A DNA stretch of 64,000 bases, taken from Clostridiaceae bacterium AM27-36LB (GTDB lineage: Bacteria; Bacillota; Clostridia; Lachnospirales; Lachnospiraceae). Positions within the stretch are counted from its first letter, which is position 1, and every line of letters starts with the position of its first letter. The position numbers were made by a program, and so were the translations under genes. Of the stretch, positions 24,050 through 34,090 are shown piece after piece. Below the pieces are notes generated by a model, which searched no databases, was not told the DNA's origin, and was given only the letters and a program-made list of their open reading frames with translations. The stretch is taken from positions 310,001 through 374,000 of the forward strand of contig QUJQ01000001.1 in NCBI GenBank assembly GCA_003480725.1, written 5' to 3'.

Positions 24050-24598
24050 TTACTGCAGATTAATTCCGCCTCTGGTCAGTGTTTTACGGATGACAACGGC
24101 AACCAGCATAGCACCCAGTACGGACAGTATATCTTTTACCAGATACGGTACAGATACCAGCAGAAAGGCTGCCGGAAAAGTAATCTGAGCAATGATAGAG
24201 TAGTGGAAGGCACCCAGTACATGGCAGATCAGTAAGCCCACAACACCAAGACCGAAGGAAGCGACTTTATTTTTCAGATGAAGCCCAAGACCACAGAAAA
24301 ATGCCAGGAACAGGAAACCATAGAGGAAACCGCCAGTGTAGCCCACCAGTTTTCCGATACCTGCAGTCATACCGGTGAAGACAGGAACTCCGGCAAAGCC
24401 AAGTAGAAGGTATAACAGGACACATAAAGTTCCGTTTTTACGGCCAAGCACATAACCGCACAGAGCTACTGCGAATGTCTGAAGGGTGATAGGTACGCCG
24501 GATGGCATAGGAATCTGTAAAATAGAGAGAACTGCCAGAACAGCAGTAAACATACCGATGGTTGTAATAGTTGCGGTGTTAAATGAATGTTCTTTCAT
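24050..24598 (-). CDS. bioY: Biotin transporter substrate-binding subunit BioY
   Basis: 182 residues with about six membrane helices. The BioY family pattern is GVPITLQTFAVALCGYVLGRKNG, then LLGFAGVPVFTGMTAGIGKLVGYTGGFLYGF. BioY is the biotin-binding S-component of an ECF transporter and here would share the ATPase/EcfT module encoded elsewhere. The BirA-type operator covering its promoter supports biotin as substrate. Confidence 0.93.
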   Translation of the reverse strand: MKEHSFNTATITTIGMFTAVLAVLSILQIPMPSGVPITLQTFAVALCGYVLGRKNGTLCVLLYLLLGFAGVPVFTGMTAGIGKLVGYTGGFLYGFLFLAFFCGLGLHLKNKVASFGLGVVGLLICHVLGAFHYSIIAQITFPAAFLLVSVPYLVKDILSVLGAMLVAVVIRKTLTRGGINLQ

Positions 24599-24600
24599 AA

Positions 24601-24631
24601 TAGTAAACTCCTTGATAAAATTTGTTTACTA
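24601..24631 (-). promoter_or_regulatory. BirA-type biotin operator upstream of bioY
   Basis: TAGTAAAC (24601-24608), 15-bp spacer, GTTTACTA (24624-24631): a perfect 8-bp dyad. It matches the Firmicutes BirA pattern of wTGTAAAC and GTTTACAw arms 14-16 bp apart, and sits immediately before the bioY start. Biotin-loaded BirA would repress bioY here. Confidence 0.8.
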
Positions 24632-24665
24632 TTATAGAAAGAATTCATTCGAAAGTCAAGTTTCG

Positions 24666-25040
24666 TTATTCTGAGATTATTTTGTGGGAGAGCTGCTTGA
24701 TCTTTTCAAAGCTCTCATCGCTGATTACGTGCTCCATACGGCAGGCGTCTTTTTTTGCAATCGCTTCGTCCACACCGATAGAGATCAGAAACTGGCTGAT
24801 AACCAGGTGGCGTTCATAGATCTTCAGTGCGATGGATAAGCCGGATCCAGTCAGGATCAGATTACCGTGTTCATCCAGCGTTACAAAGCCATTCTCACGA
24901 AGTCGCTTCATGGCAACGCTGACACTTGGCTTGCTGTATTCCAGATAGTTAGCTACATCAATGGAGCGGACATTTCCAAGTTCTCTTGAGAGAACCAGTA
25001 TTGCTTCCAGATAATCTTCTGGTGATTCCTGCATTTTCAT
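24666..25040 (-). CDS. DtxR/MntR-family metal-dependent regulator
   Basis: 124 residues. N-terminal winged helix (MQESPEDYLEAILVLSRELGNVRSIDVANYLEYSKPSVSVAMKRL), then the dimerisation/metal-binding helices with ERHLVISQFLISIGVDEAIAKKDACRMEHVIS, whose Glu, His and Cys/His residues make the usual metal site. There is no SH3-like C-terminal domain, so it is the short MntR type. It normally represses manganese or iron uptake genes; no such gene is adjacent, so its targets are elsewhere. Confidence 0.88.
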   Translation of the reverse strand: MKMQESPEDYLEAILVLSRELGNVRSIDVANYLEYSKPSVSVAMKRLRENGFVTLDEHGNLILTGSGLSIALKIYERHLVISQFLISIGVDEAIAKKDACRMEHVISDESFEKIKQLSHKIISE

Positions 25041-25079
25041 AGGATCATTCCCCCGTTGTTAATAGATTGTCATGCACAC

Positions 25080-25108
25080 AGCATAACACAGTTGAACTTG
25101 GATTGCAA
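25080..25108 (-). promoter_or_regulatory. Promoter of the MntR-like gene (reverse strand)
   Basis: Reverse-strand -35 TTGCAA (25108-25103), 17-bp spacer, -10 TATGCT (25085-25080). It is back to back with the promoter of the VWA gene, whose -35 starts one base further on. Confidence 0.55.
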
Positions 25109-25137
25109 TTGAAAATCCTGTGGAAAGCAGGTATAAT
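25109..25137 (+). promoter_or_regulatory. Promoter of the VWA/MoxR pair
   Basis: -35 TTGAAA (25109-25114), 17-bp spacer, perfect -10 TATAAT (25132-25137); start codon at 25163. Confidence 0.65.
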
Positions 25138-25162
25138 GATGCATGGAAAAGGGGGAAAGGCT

Positions 25163-26506
25163 ATGGCTCTGGTTAGTCAGTCTGAACTGGCGGGAAAAAT
25201 AATCAAATTGACCGCCATGCGGTTGGATACAAAGCTTCCATGGCTTACGGAAGCCATTCATCTGCCGGAATGTAGTTTTGATTTAAAACAGACATCTGGA
25301 ACAGACGGAAGCAGGCTTTGCTGGAATACAGAAGAGGTCTTTAAGACCTACGCAGAAGATCCTGTTCTTCTGGAACGGAGATACCTGCATCTGATCCTCC
25401 ATCTTCTCTATCTGCATCCTTATCGCAGAAAAAAAGAGACAGAATACCTTTGGTGGCTGGCCTGTGACTTGCTGACGGAATACCGCATAGACCGAATGAA
25501 TATAGCAGGGTTTGAACGCCCTGTTCCTGTGGGCAGAAGCCGGATCTATCGAAAGCTCAAGGAAGAAAAGGTTGTGCTTCAGGAACATTTGCTGGCACTC
25601 TGGCTGGAGAAGCTAAAGCCAGAGATGATAAAGGAACTGGAAAATGTTTTTCGAAGAGATGAGCATGCATACTGGCGACAGATGGAAGCATCCTTGCCGT
25701 CAGAACAGCGAATCCGCAGGGAAAAGATACCAGATCAGGCAGTTGTCGGACTGCAAAAGCAGCTGATGGCAATGCATCGCTGGCGAACGGTCTTTGAGTC
25801 ATTGGAGCTGCGGAAAAGTGAACACAGGCGGCAGAAGGGCGGAAGCGCCGGAGGCGCGGAAGAGATGATCGTGCTTCAGAAGGAACGAGGATATGACTAT
25901 CGGCAGTTTTTGCAGCAGTTTGCAGTGACTGGTGAGGAACGATGCCTGGATATGGACAGCTTTGACTATATTCCTTATGATTACAGCCGTCGGATGTATG
26001 AACGGCTGGTGCTTCTGGAACCGTTAGAATATAAGGAAGTCCGCCGTCTATCGGATCTGGTGATCGCCATTGATACATCAGGCTCCTGTTCCGGGGAGAT
26101 TGTGCGGCGGTTTTTGGAGGAGACCTGGAGCATCCTCAATACAGAAGGGCAATTCTTTCGGAAAATGAACATCCATGTGATCCAGTGTGACTGTGTGATC
26201 CAGGAACATGAACAGATCACCTGCGAGGAAGAGTGGAAAGAGTATCTTGACAAGGTCACCGTAAAAGGTGGAGGAGATACAGATTTTACGCCGGTGTTCC
26301 GGCTGGTGGAGAAACTGCAGAAAAATGGCAGGCTGAAAAATCTGAAAGGACTTCTCTATTTTACGGATGGAGATGGTATCTATCCAACGGAACGTCCAGA
26401 ATATGAAACCGCTTTTGTATTTTTGAATGAAGCACTGAAAAAAGGAAAACCGCCAGCATGGGCACACAGCCTGACACTGGATCTATGCGAGGAGACGACC
26501 ACATGA
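25163..26506 (+). CDS. VWA-like protein with degenerate metallopeptidase-like N-domain (DUF2201 type)
   Basis: 447 residues. The C-terminal third is a VWA-like domain: LVIAIDTSGSCSG gives the MIDAS DxSxS, with GGGDTDFTPVF and LLYFTDGDG further on. The N-terminal part resembles DUF2201, which in relatives carries a zinc-protease HExxH. Here the site reads HLILHLLYLHP (about residue 76), with leucine in place of the catalytic glutamate, so protease activity is unlikely. The start at 25163 follows AGGGGGA. It overlaps a MoxR-type AAA+ ATPase; MoxR-VWA pairs act as chaperone or metal-insertion complexes. Confidence 0.8.
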   Translation: MALVSQSELAGKIIKLTAMRLDTKLPWLTEAIHLPECSFDLKQTSGTDGSRLCWNTEEVFKTYAEDPVLLERRYLHLILHLLYLHPYRRKKETEYLWWLACDLLTEYRIDRMNIAGFERPVPVGRSRIYRKLKEEKVVLQEHLLALWLEKLKPEMIKELENVFRRDEHAYWRQMEASLPSEQRIRREKIPDQAVVGLQKQLMAMHRWRTVFESLELRKSEHRRQKGGSAGGAEEMIVLQKERGYDYRQFLQQFAVTGEERCLDMDSFDYIPYDYSRRMYERLVLLEPLEYKEVRRLSDLVIAIDTSGSCSGEIVRRFLEETWSILNTEGQFFRKMNIHVIQCDCVIQEHEQITCEEEWKEYLDKVTVKGGGDTDFTPVFRLVEKLQKNGRLKNLKGLLYFTDGDGIYPTERPEYETAFVFLNEALKKGKPPAWAHSLTLDLCEETTT

Positions 26507-27993
26507 ATATAAGGGAAGCAAAAGAAGAGATCATTCGCACCATAAAGGCCTATACGGCTGTGGATGAAGATGATCAGCCAGTGATCCCGATATCTGCCCA
26601 GCGTCCATTGCTTTTGATGGGACCGCCGGGAATTGGTAAAACAGCGGTGATGGAGCAGGCATCAAAAGCCTGTGGTGTGGGACTTCTGTCCTATACGATC
26701 ACCCACCATACCAGACAGAGTGCAGTAGGATTACCGGAGCTTGTTCACAGGACCTATGGGGAAAAGGAATATACGGTCACCCAGTATACGATGAGTGAGA
26801 TCATTGGTTCTGTCTATGAATATATGGAACGGACCGGTCATAAAAAGGGAATTCTGTTTATTGATGAGATCAACTGTGTATCGGAGACGCTGGCGCCGAC
26901 GATCCTGCAGTTCTTACAGTTTAAGACGTTTGGTACCCATAAGGTTCCTGATGGCTGGATCATTGCGGCTGCAGGGAATCCTTCGGAATACAATGCATCC
27001 GTTCGGGAACTCGACATGGCGGCGCTGGACCGGGTACGCCTGATCCATGTGGAAGCAGACTTTGGCGTATGGGAGACTTACGCACAGAAGCGACAGGTAC
27101 ATCCGGCCATATTGTCCTATCTGGCTATGCATCCAGAATCTTTTTACAGGGTGGAGCTGACCAGAGAAAAGAGACAGTTTGTGACTGCCAGAGGCTGGGA
27201 AGATCTGTCACGGACATTGAAGGAATATGAACGGCAGGAGTTGCAAGTGACCGATGCTTTTATGGAAGAATTTCTGCGGTGTCCTCAGATCGCGGCGGAT
27301 TTTTCTACCTATTACAGGCTTTACCAGGCGACGGCCGGAGCGTGGAAGATTCCGGAGTATTTGAAAGGAACTCTGACAGCTAAGGAACGGGCGGCACTTC
27401 TGGAACAGTGGAAGAATGCTGGAGCAGAAGAGCGTTGTATGGCTGTGCGTCATCTGCTGGCGGCAGCTTCCCGGTGGATGAGTGACCTAGGAAGAGAGAG
27501 CCGATATCTGAAGCGGGAAAAAGAAGTGCTGGAACAGTTGGTGATGTCTGCCAGAACAAGGACTCCTGCAGAATTTTTTGCAGATCGGGAGCAGGCGCGC
27601 CGGATCAAAAAGGAACATGGCATCTTAGAAGGCTGGGAAGAAAAGCTGGAAATCCATGTGGATCGGGAACTGAAAGATTGTCTGTTAGTGCGGCAGATGA
27701 CCGGACAGCAGACATCGGAGCAGATACGCAAGGAGCAGGCCGGGCTGGAAGCAAAGCGGGAAGAACTGGTCAGAGCACTTACCAGAACAACGGAAGATCT
27801 GAAAAGTGTATTCGGAGAAGATCTGGAGCTGGCCGACTGGCTGGGAGGAATCCGGGAACAAGGAGATTATGAATGGTGTGGATTTGATGCCTCCGGGTAT
27901 GATCCACTCATGATAGAAAAAAGATTAGAACAACAAGTAAAGCGCCAGATGGCGGAAATGGAGGAACATTATGAAACTGATGATCGCATCTGA
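26503..27993 (+). CDS. MoxR-type AAA+ ATPase
   Basis: 496 residues. Walker A MGPPGIGKTAVM (about residue 44), Walker B GILFIDEINCVSE (about 118), sensor 1 in WIIAAAGNPSEYNAS and an arginine-finger region (ALDRVRLIHV). A long helical C-terminal part (about residues 240-496) has coiled-coil character near 405-440. The start at 26503 overlaps the VWA stop by 4 bp. The partner is the VWA protein, as in MoxR/CoxD-type systems that remodel or activate enzymes. The client is unknown. Confidence 0.85.
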   Translation: MNIREAKEEIIRTIKAYTAVDEDDQPVIPISAQRPLLLMGPPGIGKTAVMEQASKACGVGLLSYTITHHTRQSAVGLPELVHRTYGEKEYTVTQYTMSEIIGSVYEYMERTGHKKGILFIDEINCVSETLAPTILQFLQFKTFGTHKVPDGWIIAAAGNPSEYNASVRELDMAALDRVRLIHVEADFGVWETYAQKRQVHPAILSYLAMHPESFYRVELTREKRQFVTARGWEDLSRTLKEYERQELQVTDAFMEEFLRCPQIAADFSTYYRLYQATAGAWKIPEYLKGTLTAKERAALLEQWKNAGAEERCMAVRHLLAAASRWMSDLGRESRYLKREKEVLEQLVMSARTRTPAEFFADREQARRIKKEHGILEGWEEKLEIHVDRELKDCLLVRQMTGQQTSEQIRKEQAGLEAKREELVRALTRTTEDLKSVFGEDLELADWLGGIREQGDYEWCGFDASGYDPLMIEKRLEQQVKRQMAEMEEHYETDDRI

Positions 27994-28513
27994 TATTCAT
28001 GGATCTGCATATTATTGCAGAAAATTACTGGAGGCATATGACAGGGAGAAGGCAGGACGTATGGTGATCCTGGGAGATATCCTTTATCATGGACCGCGCA
28101 ATGACCTTCCGAAGGAATATGCACCAAAGGAAGTGATCGCTATGTTAAATCCGAGAAAGAAGGACCTGCTGTGTGTACGCGGAAACTGTGATACAGAAGT
28201 GGATCAGATGGTACTGGAATTTCCAATCCTTGCGGATTATGGATTTTTATACGAGAAAGGGCGCATGATCTTCCTGACTCATGGACATGTATTTAATGAA
28301 AAGAACCTGCCGATGCTGGGCAAAGGAGATATCCTGCTTCATGGACATACTCATGTGCCGGTATGTCGGGAGCATGAAGACTATATTTATATGAATCCAG
28401 GATCTGTATCAATTCCGAAAGAGAACAGTGCACACAGCTATATGACTTATGAGGATGGACTGTTCCAGTGGAAGGATCTGGATGGAAATGTATACATGAA
28501 ATATGCAATTTAA
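27971..28513 (+). CDS. yfcE: YfcE/MJ0936-type metallophosphodiesterase
   Basis: 180 residues. All calcineurin-like metal motifs are present in order: SDIHGS, LGDILYHGP, RGNCD, THGH and HGHTHVP. Members hydrolyse phosphodiesters with manganese. It overlaps the MoxR gene by 23 bp and is probably cotranscribed. The physiological substrate is unknown. Confidence 0.9.
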   Translation: MKLMIASDIHGSAYYCRKLLEAYDREKAGRMVILGDILYHGPRNDLPKEYAPKEVIAMLNPRKKDLLCVRGNCDTEVDQMVLEFPILADYGFLYEKGRMIFLTHGHVFNEKNLPMLGKGDILLHGHTHVPVCREHEDYIYMNPGSVSIPKENSAHSYMTYEDGLFQWKDLDGNVYMKYAI

Positions 28514-28536
28514 TGGATAAATATTCAAAATAACTC

Positions 28537-28564
28537 TTGCAATCGTGAATAAAAGATGTATAAT
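28537..28564 (+). promoter_or_regulatory. Promoter of the amino acid ABC transporter operon
   Basis: -35 TTGCAA (28537-28542), 16-bp spacer, perfect -10 TATAAT (28559-28564), about 40 bp before the binding protein gene. Confidence 0.65.
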
Positions 28565-28609
28565 TAGTCGCAGACAAGGTCTTAGATAATAATATGAGGA
28601 GGAAATATT

Positions 28610-29479
28610 ATGAAAAAGAAAATTGTAAGCGTGATTCTTTGCGCAGCAATGGCAACCACCGTTCTTGCAGGATGTGGAAGCAGCAACACTGCATCTACCG
28701 ATGCAGCAGCCGAGGAGACTACTGAGGATGTAGAGGCTGAAGCTACTACAGAAGAGGCTGAGGACGCAGAGGCTGCTGAGGAGGCAACAGATGCAGCAGA
28801 AGTTACTACTGTAGAACCGGGAGTCCTGACCATGGGAACTAACGCAACATTTCCGCCATATGAGTATAAAGATGGCGATGCTGTTGTAGGTATTGACCCG
28901 GATATCGCACAGGCACTGGCAGATAAGCTTGGCCTGAAACTGGAAGTGGTTGATATGGAGTTTGATTCTCTGATTGCTTCTGTTCAGTCTGGAAAAGTTG
29001 ATATTGTACTGGCTGGTATGACTGTCAACGAAGAGAGAAAGAAAAATGTAGATTTTACAGATTCTTATGCAAATGGTGTACAGGTTATCATCGTAGCTGA
29101 CGGTTCTGACATTGCAACCTTTGATGATCTTGCAGGAAAACTGATCGGTGTTCAGCAGGGAACGACCGGACATGTATACTGTTCCGATGACTGGGGCGAG
29201 GGAAATGTAGTAGCATTCCAGAGTGGTGCAGCAGCAGTTCAGGCACTTCAGCAGGGAAAAGTTGATTGCGTAGTTATTGATCAGGAGCCGGCAAAAGCTT
29301 TCGTAGAAGCAAATGACGGATTGAAGATTCTGGATACCCAGTATGCAAACGAGGATTATGCAGCAGCAGTTTCCAAAAAGAATCCGGAACTGACAGAGGC
29401 ACTGAACAAAGCACTTCAGGAGCTGAAAGATGATGGAACTGTTCAGGAGATTCTTGACAAATACATCAAAGCAGAATAA
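28610..29479 (+). CDS. Polar amino acid ABC transporter binding lipoprotein
   Basis: 289 residues. Lipobox VLAGC (about residue 21) makes it a lipoprotein. Residues about 25-65 are an unusual acidic linker made almost only of Ala, Glu, Asp and Thr. The SBP_bac_3 domain follows (LTMGTNATFPPYEYKDGDAVVGIDPDIAQALADKLG, then GMTVNEERKKNVDFTDSY). The family binds polar or basic amino acids. Permease and ATPase follow, separated from this gene by an internal terminator that should give the binding protein in excess. Confidence 0.92.
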   Translation: MKKKIVSVILCAAMATTVLAGCGSSNTASTDAAAEETTEDVEAEATTEEAEDAEAAEEATDAAEVTTVEPGVLTMGTNATFPPYEYKDGDAVVGIDPDIAQALADKLGLKLEVVDMEFDSLIASVQSGKVDIVLAGMTVNEERKKNVDFTDSYANGVQVIIVADGSDIATFDDLAGKLIGVQQGTTGHVYCSDDWGEGNVVAFQSGAAAVQALQQGKVDCVVIDQEPAKAFVEANDGLKILDTQYANEDYAAAVSKKNPELTEALNKALQELKDDGTVQEILDKYIKAE

Positions 29480-29504
29480 GCTTACTTATTAGTAAGGAGC
29501 ATCA

Positions 29505-29541
29505 GCGGAGGTGTTCATTTATCTGAACACCCCCGCTTTTT
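29505..29541 (+). terminator. Attenuating terminator between binding protein and permease
   Basis: Stem 29505-29517 with 29524-29536 (one mismatch), loop TTTATC, followed by TTTTT. Partial readthrough would lower expression of permease and ATPase relative to the binding protein. Confidence 0.8.
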
Positions 29542-29640
29542 GGCGGAATAAGATAGAGTAATATGGATATATAAGAAGCAAAGTCTCAAAAAGTTGCTGT
29601 TTATATATCCATATTGGGGAAAACGAAAGGAGAAGAAGAA

Positions 29641-30363
29641 ATGTTAGAAAGCCTGAAACTTGGATTATATCAGACTTTTATACTGGATGATAACTATCAG
29701 TATTTTATTAAGGGTCTTGGAACAACATTAACAGTAACTATATTTGCACTGGTTCTGGGCGTGATCCTGGGGGTGATCGTGGCCGTGATCCGTTCTGCGT
29801 ATGATCAGCAGCCAGAGAAGAAGAAAGGATTGCCGCTTAAGATTCTTAATGGAATCTGTAAAGTGTATCTGACGGTAATCCGTGGAACTCCTATGATGGT
29901 ACAGCTTCTGATCATGTGGTTTATTGTATGGGCTAGTGCAAGATCTACTGACAGCAACATGCTGCGCTGTGCAATCCTGGCATTTGGTATCAATTCAGGT
30001 GCTTATGTGGCTGAGATTTTCCGTTCAGGAATTATGTCTATCGATAAAGGACAGATGGAGGCAGGTCGTTCGGTTGGACTGACTTATGCAGCAACCATGC
30101 GATATATCATTATCCCGCAGGCATTCAAAAATGTATTGCCGGCACTTGGCAACGAGCTGATCACTCTTGTAAAAGAGACTTCTGTTGTAACCGTTATTGG
30201 TCTTCGTGATCTGACAAAAGGAGCTATGATCATTCAGTCCAAGACCTATCAGGCAATGGTTCCGTATCTCGCGATTGCAGCAATCTATCTGGTGATCGTA
30301 ATGTTCCTGACATGGGTCATGGGCAAACTGGAAAGGAGACTGAGACAGAGTGATTTACGTTAA
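29641..30363 (+). CDS. Polar amino acid ABC transporter permease
   Basis: 240 residues, HisM/GlnP type. Five or so membrane helices, with the family segments [19 protein letters not shown] and the ATPase-coupling loop [25 protein letters not shown]. The start at 29641 follows AAGGAGAAG. The permease region between helices 1 and 2 is slightly longer than usual ([13 protein letters not shown]). The ATPase gene overlaps its end by 14 bp. Confidence 0.93.
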   Translation: MLESLKLGLYQTFILDDNYQYFIKGLGTTLTVTIFALVLGVILGVIVAVIRSAYDQQPEKKKGLPLKILNGICKVYLTVIRGTPMMVQLLIMWFIVWASARSTDSNMLRCAILAFGINSGAYVAEIFRSGIMSIDKGQMEAGRSVGLTYAATMRYIIIPQAFKNVLPALGNELITLVKETSVVTVIGLRDLTKGAMIIQSKTYQAMVPYLAIAAIYLVIVMFLTWVMGKLERRLRQSDLR

Positions 30364-31072
30364 AGGATTATCCAAATCATTTGGTGACAATCGGGTCATT
30401 AAAAATATTAATATGCATATTACTCCGGGAGAGAAAGTGGTTATTATCGGACCGTCCGGTTCTGGTAAATCCACATTTCTGCGGTGTCTGAATCTGCTGG
30501 AGATCCCGACAGGTGGAACCATCACCTTTGATGGACAGGAAATCACCGCTCCAGGTGTTGATATCAATAAGGTCCGCCGTCATATGGGTATGGTGTTCCA
30601 GCATTTTAATCTGTTCAACAACCTGACAGTAAAAGATAACATTATGCTGGGACCGGTGAAACAGAAGCTGATGACCAAAGAGGAAGCAGAAGCGGAAGCC
30701 ATGCGTCTTCTGAAACTGGTCAATCTGGAAGAAAAAGCAGATGCTTATCCGGCACAGCTTTCCGGTGGACAGAAGCAGCGTATTGCAATCGTCCGTTCTT
30801 TGGCTATGAAGCCGCGGGTCATGCTGTTCGATGAGCCGACATCCGCACTGGATCCAGAGATGGTAGGCGAGGTTCTTGAGCTGATGAAGAAGCTTGCTGA
30901 CGATGGTATGACCATGGTGGTTGTAACCCATGAGATGGGCTTTGCAAGAGAAGTGGCAACCAGAGTGGTATTCATGGATGAAGGAATCATTATGGAGGAA
31001 AATACTCCGCAGGAGATCTTCAACAATCCACAAAATGAGAGACTGAAAAGTTTTCTTGCAAAAGTGTTGTGA
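30350..31072 (+). CDS. Polar amino acid ABC transporter ATPase (GlnQ-like)
   Basis: 240 residues. Walker [11 protein letters not shown]-loop MVFQHFNLF, signature LSGGQKQR, Walker [15 protein letters not shown], switch VVTHEMGFA. It starts with GTG inside the permease gene. The closest family use is glutamine, cystine or arginine uptake; the exact amino acid is not clear. Confidence 0.93.
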   Translation: MIYVKGLSKSFGDNRVIKNINMHITPGEKVVIIGPSGSGKSTFLRCLNLLEIPTGGTITFDGQEITAPGVDINKVRRHMGMVFQHFNLFNNLTVKDNIMLGPVKQKLMTKEEAEAEAMRLLKLVNLEEKADAYPAQLSGGQKQRIAIVRSLAMKPRVMLFDEPTSALDPEMVGEVLELMKKLADDGMTMVVVTHEMGFAREVATRVVFMDEGIIMEENTPQEIFNNPQNERLKSFLAKVL

Positions 31073-31095
31073 TTTTTAATGTTCTGTGTTAATAT
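31067..31095 (+). promoter_or_regulatory. Promoter of secG
   Basis: -35 TTGTGA (31067-31072) overlaps the stop codon of the ATPase gene; 17-bp spacer; -10 TAATAT (31090-31095). Confidence 0.55.
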
Positions 31096-31125
31096 ATACC
31101 TGTTTGACACAGAGGAGGTGGGTAA

Positions 31126-31365
31126 ATGACGATTTTAAAATATGTCCTCATGGTACTTTTTGTACTGGTGTGTATTATTGCAACCGTTCTGGTTCTGATG
31201 CAGGAAGGCAGATCTCAGGGACTTGGCGCTATCGCAGGTGCTGCAGAGACTTACTGGGGTAAGAATAAAGGACGTTCCATGGAAGGAAATCTTGTGAAAT
31301 GGACGAAGATTCTGACAGTAGTTTTCTTTTTGCTGGCAATCGTTCTGAATCTGGATATTTTTTAA
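31126..31365 (+). CDS. secG: Preprotein translocase subunit SecG
   Basis: 79 residues, the usual size. Two membrane helices (about 2-22 and 57-77) separated by a cytoplasmic loop with the SecG pattern LMQEGRSQGLGAIAGAAETYWGKNKG. It assists SecYE during protein export. It lies ahead of rnr and smpB, the common Firmicutes order secG-rnr-smpB. GAGGAGGTG is an excellent site. Confidence 0.95.
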   Translation: MTILKYVLMVLFVLVCIIATVLVLMQEGRSQGLGAIAGAAETYWGKNKGRSMEGNLVKWTKILTVVFFLLAIVLNLDIF

Positions 31366-31410
31366 AATTCAGAAGACTGTGAATGTCTCTGAATAACTTT
31401 ACAGATTTAC

Positions 31411-31443
31411 AGGGCACTCTTGGACATCAGGAGTGCCTTTTGT
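31411..31443 (+). terminator. Terminator after secG
   Basis: GGCACTC (31413-31419) pairs with GAGTGCC (31431-31437), followed by TTTTGTT. rnr starts 40 bp later, so some readthrough is expected. Confidence 0.7.
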
Positions 31444-31482
31444 TATCTGATGAAATAAGAAAATGTAAGTGAGGTGAAGATC

Positions 31483-33636
31483 ATGACTGGTGAACAGAAG
31501 AAACAGAAAAAGGAAATGCTTGTGGAACTGATGAGCAATGACTTGTATGTACCGATGAAGATCAAGGAACTGGCGATTCTTCTGCAGATTCCCAAGGAAC
31601 GGAGGCAGGAATTACAGGAAGTGCTGGATGAACTGATGCTGGAGGGTAAGATAGAGGTTTCGGCAAAAGGAAAGTACAGTCTTGGTAAAGGTAAGCTTCT
31701 GACGGGGGTCTTCACTGCACATGCAAGAGGCTTTGGCTTTGTAACTGTAGAAGGAATGGAAGATGATATTTTTATTCCGGAACAGGAAGTACATGGAGCA
31801 CTTCATCAGGATGTGGTGCAGATCGTGGTAAAGCCGGGGCAGAGTGGTAAGCGGCGAGAAGGTTCTGTGAAGCAGATTCTGACCCGAGGAACTACTCAGC
31901 TGGTAGGTATTTATCAGCAGAGCAAGAATTATGGATTTGTGATCCCGGATAATGACCGGTTTGCCAGAGATGTATTTATTCCAAAAGAAGCCTCTAAAGG
32001 GGCCATGAATGGACATAAAGTAGTCGTGCTTTTGACAGATTATGGTGATGAACGTAGGAATCCAGAGGGAAAAGTCATTGAGATTCTGGGGCACATTACC
32101 GATCCGGGAACAGATGTGCTTTCCATTGTAAAAGGATATGATCTGCCGACAGAATTTCCGGAAAAGGTCATGAATCAGGCAGAACGTGTGCCCGACCAGA
32201 TCAGTGAAGCGGATATGGCAGGCAGAATGGATCTAAGGGATGTACAGATGGTGACGATTGATGGGGAAGATGCCAAAGATCTGGATGATGCCGTGTCTCT
32301 GACCATGGAAGGAGACAAGTATGTACTGGGTGTGCATATTGCAGATGTATCCAATTATGTACAGGAGAAAAGTGCCATGGACCGGGAAGCCCTGAAGCGC
32401 GGAACCAGTGTATATCTGGTGGACAGGGTGATTCCTATGTTGCCCCGCAGACTGTCCAATGGAATCTGCTCTCTGAATGCAGGGGAGGATCGTCTGGCAT
32501 TGAGCTGTATCATGACCATTGACCCTAAAGGAAACATCGTTGACCATGAGATCGCGGAGACTGTGATCCATGTGGATCAACGTATGAGTTATACCGGTGT
32601 TCAGAAGATCCTGGATGGAGATGAAGAGACCGTGAAGAAATATGAAGTACTGGTGCCAATGCTTGTACGGATGAAGGAACTGGCAGCACTTCTTCGGGAA
32701 AAGAGACGGGCAAGAGGATCCATTGATTTTGATTTTCCGGAGACCAAGGTGATTCTCAATGAAAAGGGGGAGCCCATAGAGATCCGCCCATATGAGAGAA
32801 ATACAGCCACCCGCATTATTGAAGATTTTATGCTGGCAGCCAATGAGACGGTGGCGGAGGACTGCTTCTGGCAGGAATTGCCATTTGTGTACCGGACGCA
32901 TGATAATCCGGATCCGGACCGGATGCGCAAACTTGCGGCCTTTATCAATAATTTTGGATATTCCATTCATCTGAAGGATGACGAGGTGCATCCGAAAGAA
33001 CTGCAAAAGCTGTTGGCAAAGCTGGAAGAGACACCGGAAGAGGATCTGATCAGCCGGCTTACGCTGCGCTCCATGAAACAGGCAAAATATACGACGGAGT
33101 GCACCGGGCATTTTGGCCTGGCCGCCAAGTATTACTGCCATTTCACATCACCGATTCGAAGATATCCGGATCTGCAGATTCATCGGATCATCAAAGATGT
33201 GCTCAGGGGTCGGATGAACGGAACAAGAGAAGAACATTACCGGAGTATTTTGCCAGAGGTGGCCCGTCAGTCCAGCGAGCGGGAACGGAAAGCGGACGAA
33301 GCTGAACGGGAGACCATCAAGCTTAAAAAAGTAGAATATATGAGTCACCATCTGTGGGAAGAGTTCGATGGAGTGATCAGTGGGGTAACTGCCTGGGGCA
33401 TTTATGTGGAACTTCCCAATACAGTAGAGGGACTGGTACGCACAGCCTCTTTACAGGGTGATTATTTCGAGTATAATGAAAGTGCATGCGCAATGGTCGG
33501 TGTACATACCGGAAAGTCCTATGCCATTGGACAGAAGGTGAAAGTGCAGGTGACCGGCGCAGATAAAATGACCAGAACCATTGATTTTGAACTGGTGGAA
33601 GGAATCAGGAGTACAGAGGAATATGGCGAAGGATAG
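31483..33636 (+). CDS. rnr: Ribonuclease R
   Basis: 717 residues. An N-terminal winged helix (about 20-65), two cold-shock/OB domains (about 70-225), the RNB catalytic domain with metal-binding aspartates in [14 protein letters not shown] (about 264-277), and a C-terminal S1 domain ([27 protein letters not shown]). It degrades structured RNA 3' to 5' and works with tmRNA-SmpB in quality control. The start at 31483 follows GAGGTG at 6 bp. Confidence 0.95.
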   Translation: MTGEQKKQKKEMLVELMSNDLYVPMKIKELAILLQIPKERRQELQEVLDELMLEGKIEVSAKGKYSLGKGKLLTGVFTAHARGFGFVTVEGMEDDIFIPEQEVHGALHQDVVQIVVKPGQSGKRREGSVKQILTRGTTQLVGIYQQSKNYGFVIPDNDRFARDVFIPKEASKGAMNGHKVVVLLTDYGDERRNPEGKVIEILGHITDPGTDVLSIVKGYDLPTEFPEKVMNQAERVPDQISEADMAGRMDLRDVQMVTIDGEDAKDLDDAVSLTMEGDKYVLGVHIADVSNYVQEKSAMDREALKRGTSVYLVDRVIPMLPRRLSNGICSLNAGEDRLALSCIMTIDPKGNIVDHEIAETVIHVDQRMSYTGVQKILDGDEETVKKYEVLVPMLVRMKELAALLREKRRARGSIDFDFPETKVILNEKGEPIEIRPYERNTATRIIEDFMLAANETVAEDCFWQELPFVYRTHDNPDPDRMRKLAAFINNFGYSIHLKDDEVHPKELQKLLAKLEETPEEDLISRLTLRSMKQAKYTTECTGHFGLAAKYYCHFTSPIRRYPDLQIHRIIKDVLRGRMNGTREEHYRSILPEVARQSSERERKADEAERETIKLKKVEYMSHHLWEEFDGVISGVTAWGIYVELPNTVEGLVRTASLQGDYFEYNESACAMVGVHTGKSYAIGQKVKVQVTGADKMTRTIDFELVEGIRSTEEYGEG

Positions 33637-34090
33637 TATTAAACTGATAGCAAACAACAAAAAAGCGTATCATGATTATTTTATCGAGGATACCTGGGAG
33701 ACGGGCATTTCTTTACATGGTACGGAGGTAAAATCCCTTCGTATGGGAAAATGCAGTATCAAGGAATCTTTTGTAAGGATTGAGAAGGGTGAGGTGTTTG
33801 TCTATGGCATGCATATCAGCCCTTATGAAAAAGGAAATATTTTCAACCGCGATCCGCTTCGGGTGCGGAAGCTTTTGCTGCACAGAAGCGAGATCAACAA
33901 GATCGTCGGAAAGATCGCAGAGAAAGGTTATACACTGGTGCCGCTGAAGGTGTATTTCAAAGGCAGTCTTGTGAAAGTGGAGATTGGTCTGGCAAAAGGT
34001 AAGAAACTATATGATAAGCGTGCGGATATTGCCAAGAAGGATATCCGAAGAGAAGCGGAAAAAGAGTTTAAAGTAAGAAACCTTTATTAA
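33623..34090 (+). CDS. smpB: SsrA-binding protein SmpB
   Basis: 155 residues. The OB-fold signature ([29 protein letters not shown]) and the basic C-terminal tail ([23 protein letters not shown]) are both intact. It delivers tmRNA to stalled ribosomes. It overlaps rnr by 14 bp. The ssrA gene, often close to smpB, is not present downstream; the cobalamin operon follows after 30 bp. Confidence 0.96.
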   Translation: MAKDSIKLIANNKKAYHDYFIEDTWETGISLHGTEVKSLRMGKCSIKESFVRIEKGEVFVYGMHISPYEKGNIFNRDPLRVRKLLLHRSEINKIVGKIAEKGYTLVPLKVYFKGSLVKVEIGLAKGKKLYDKRADIAKKDIRREAEKEFKVRNLY

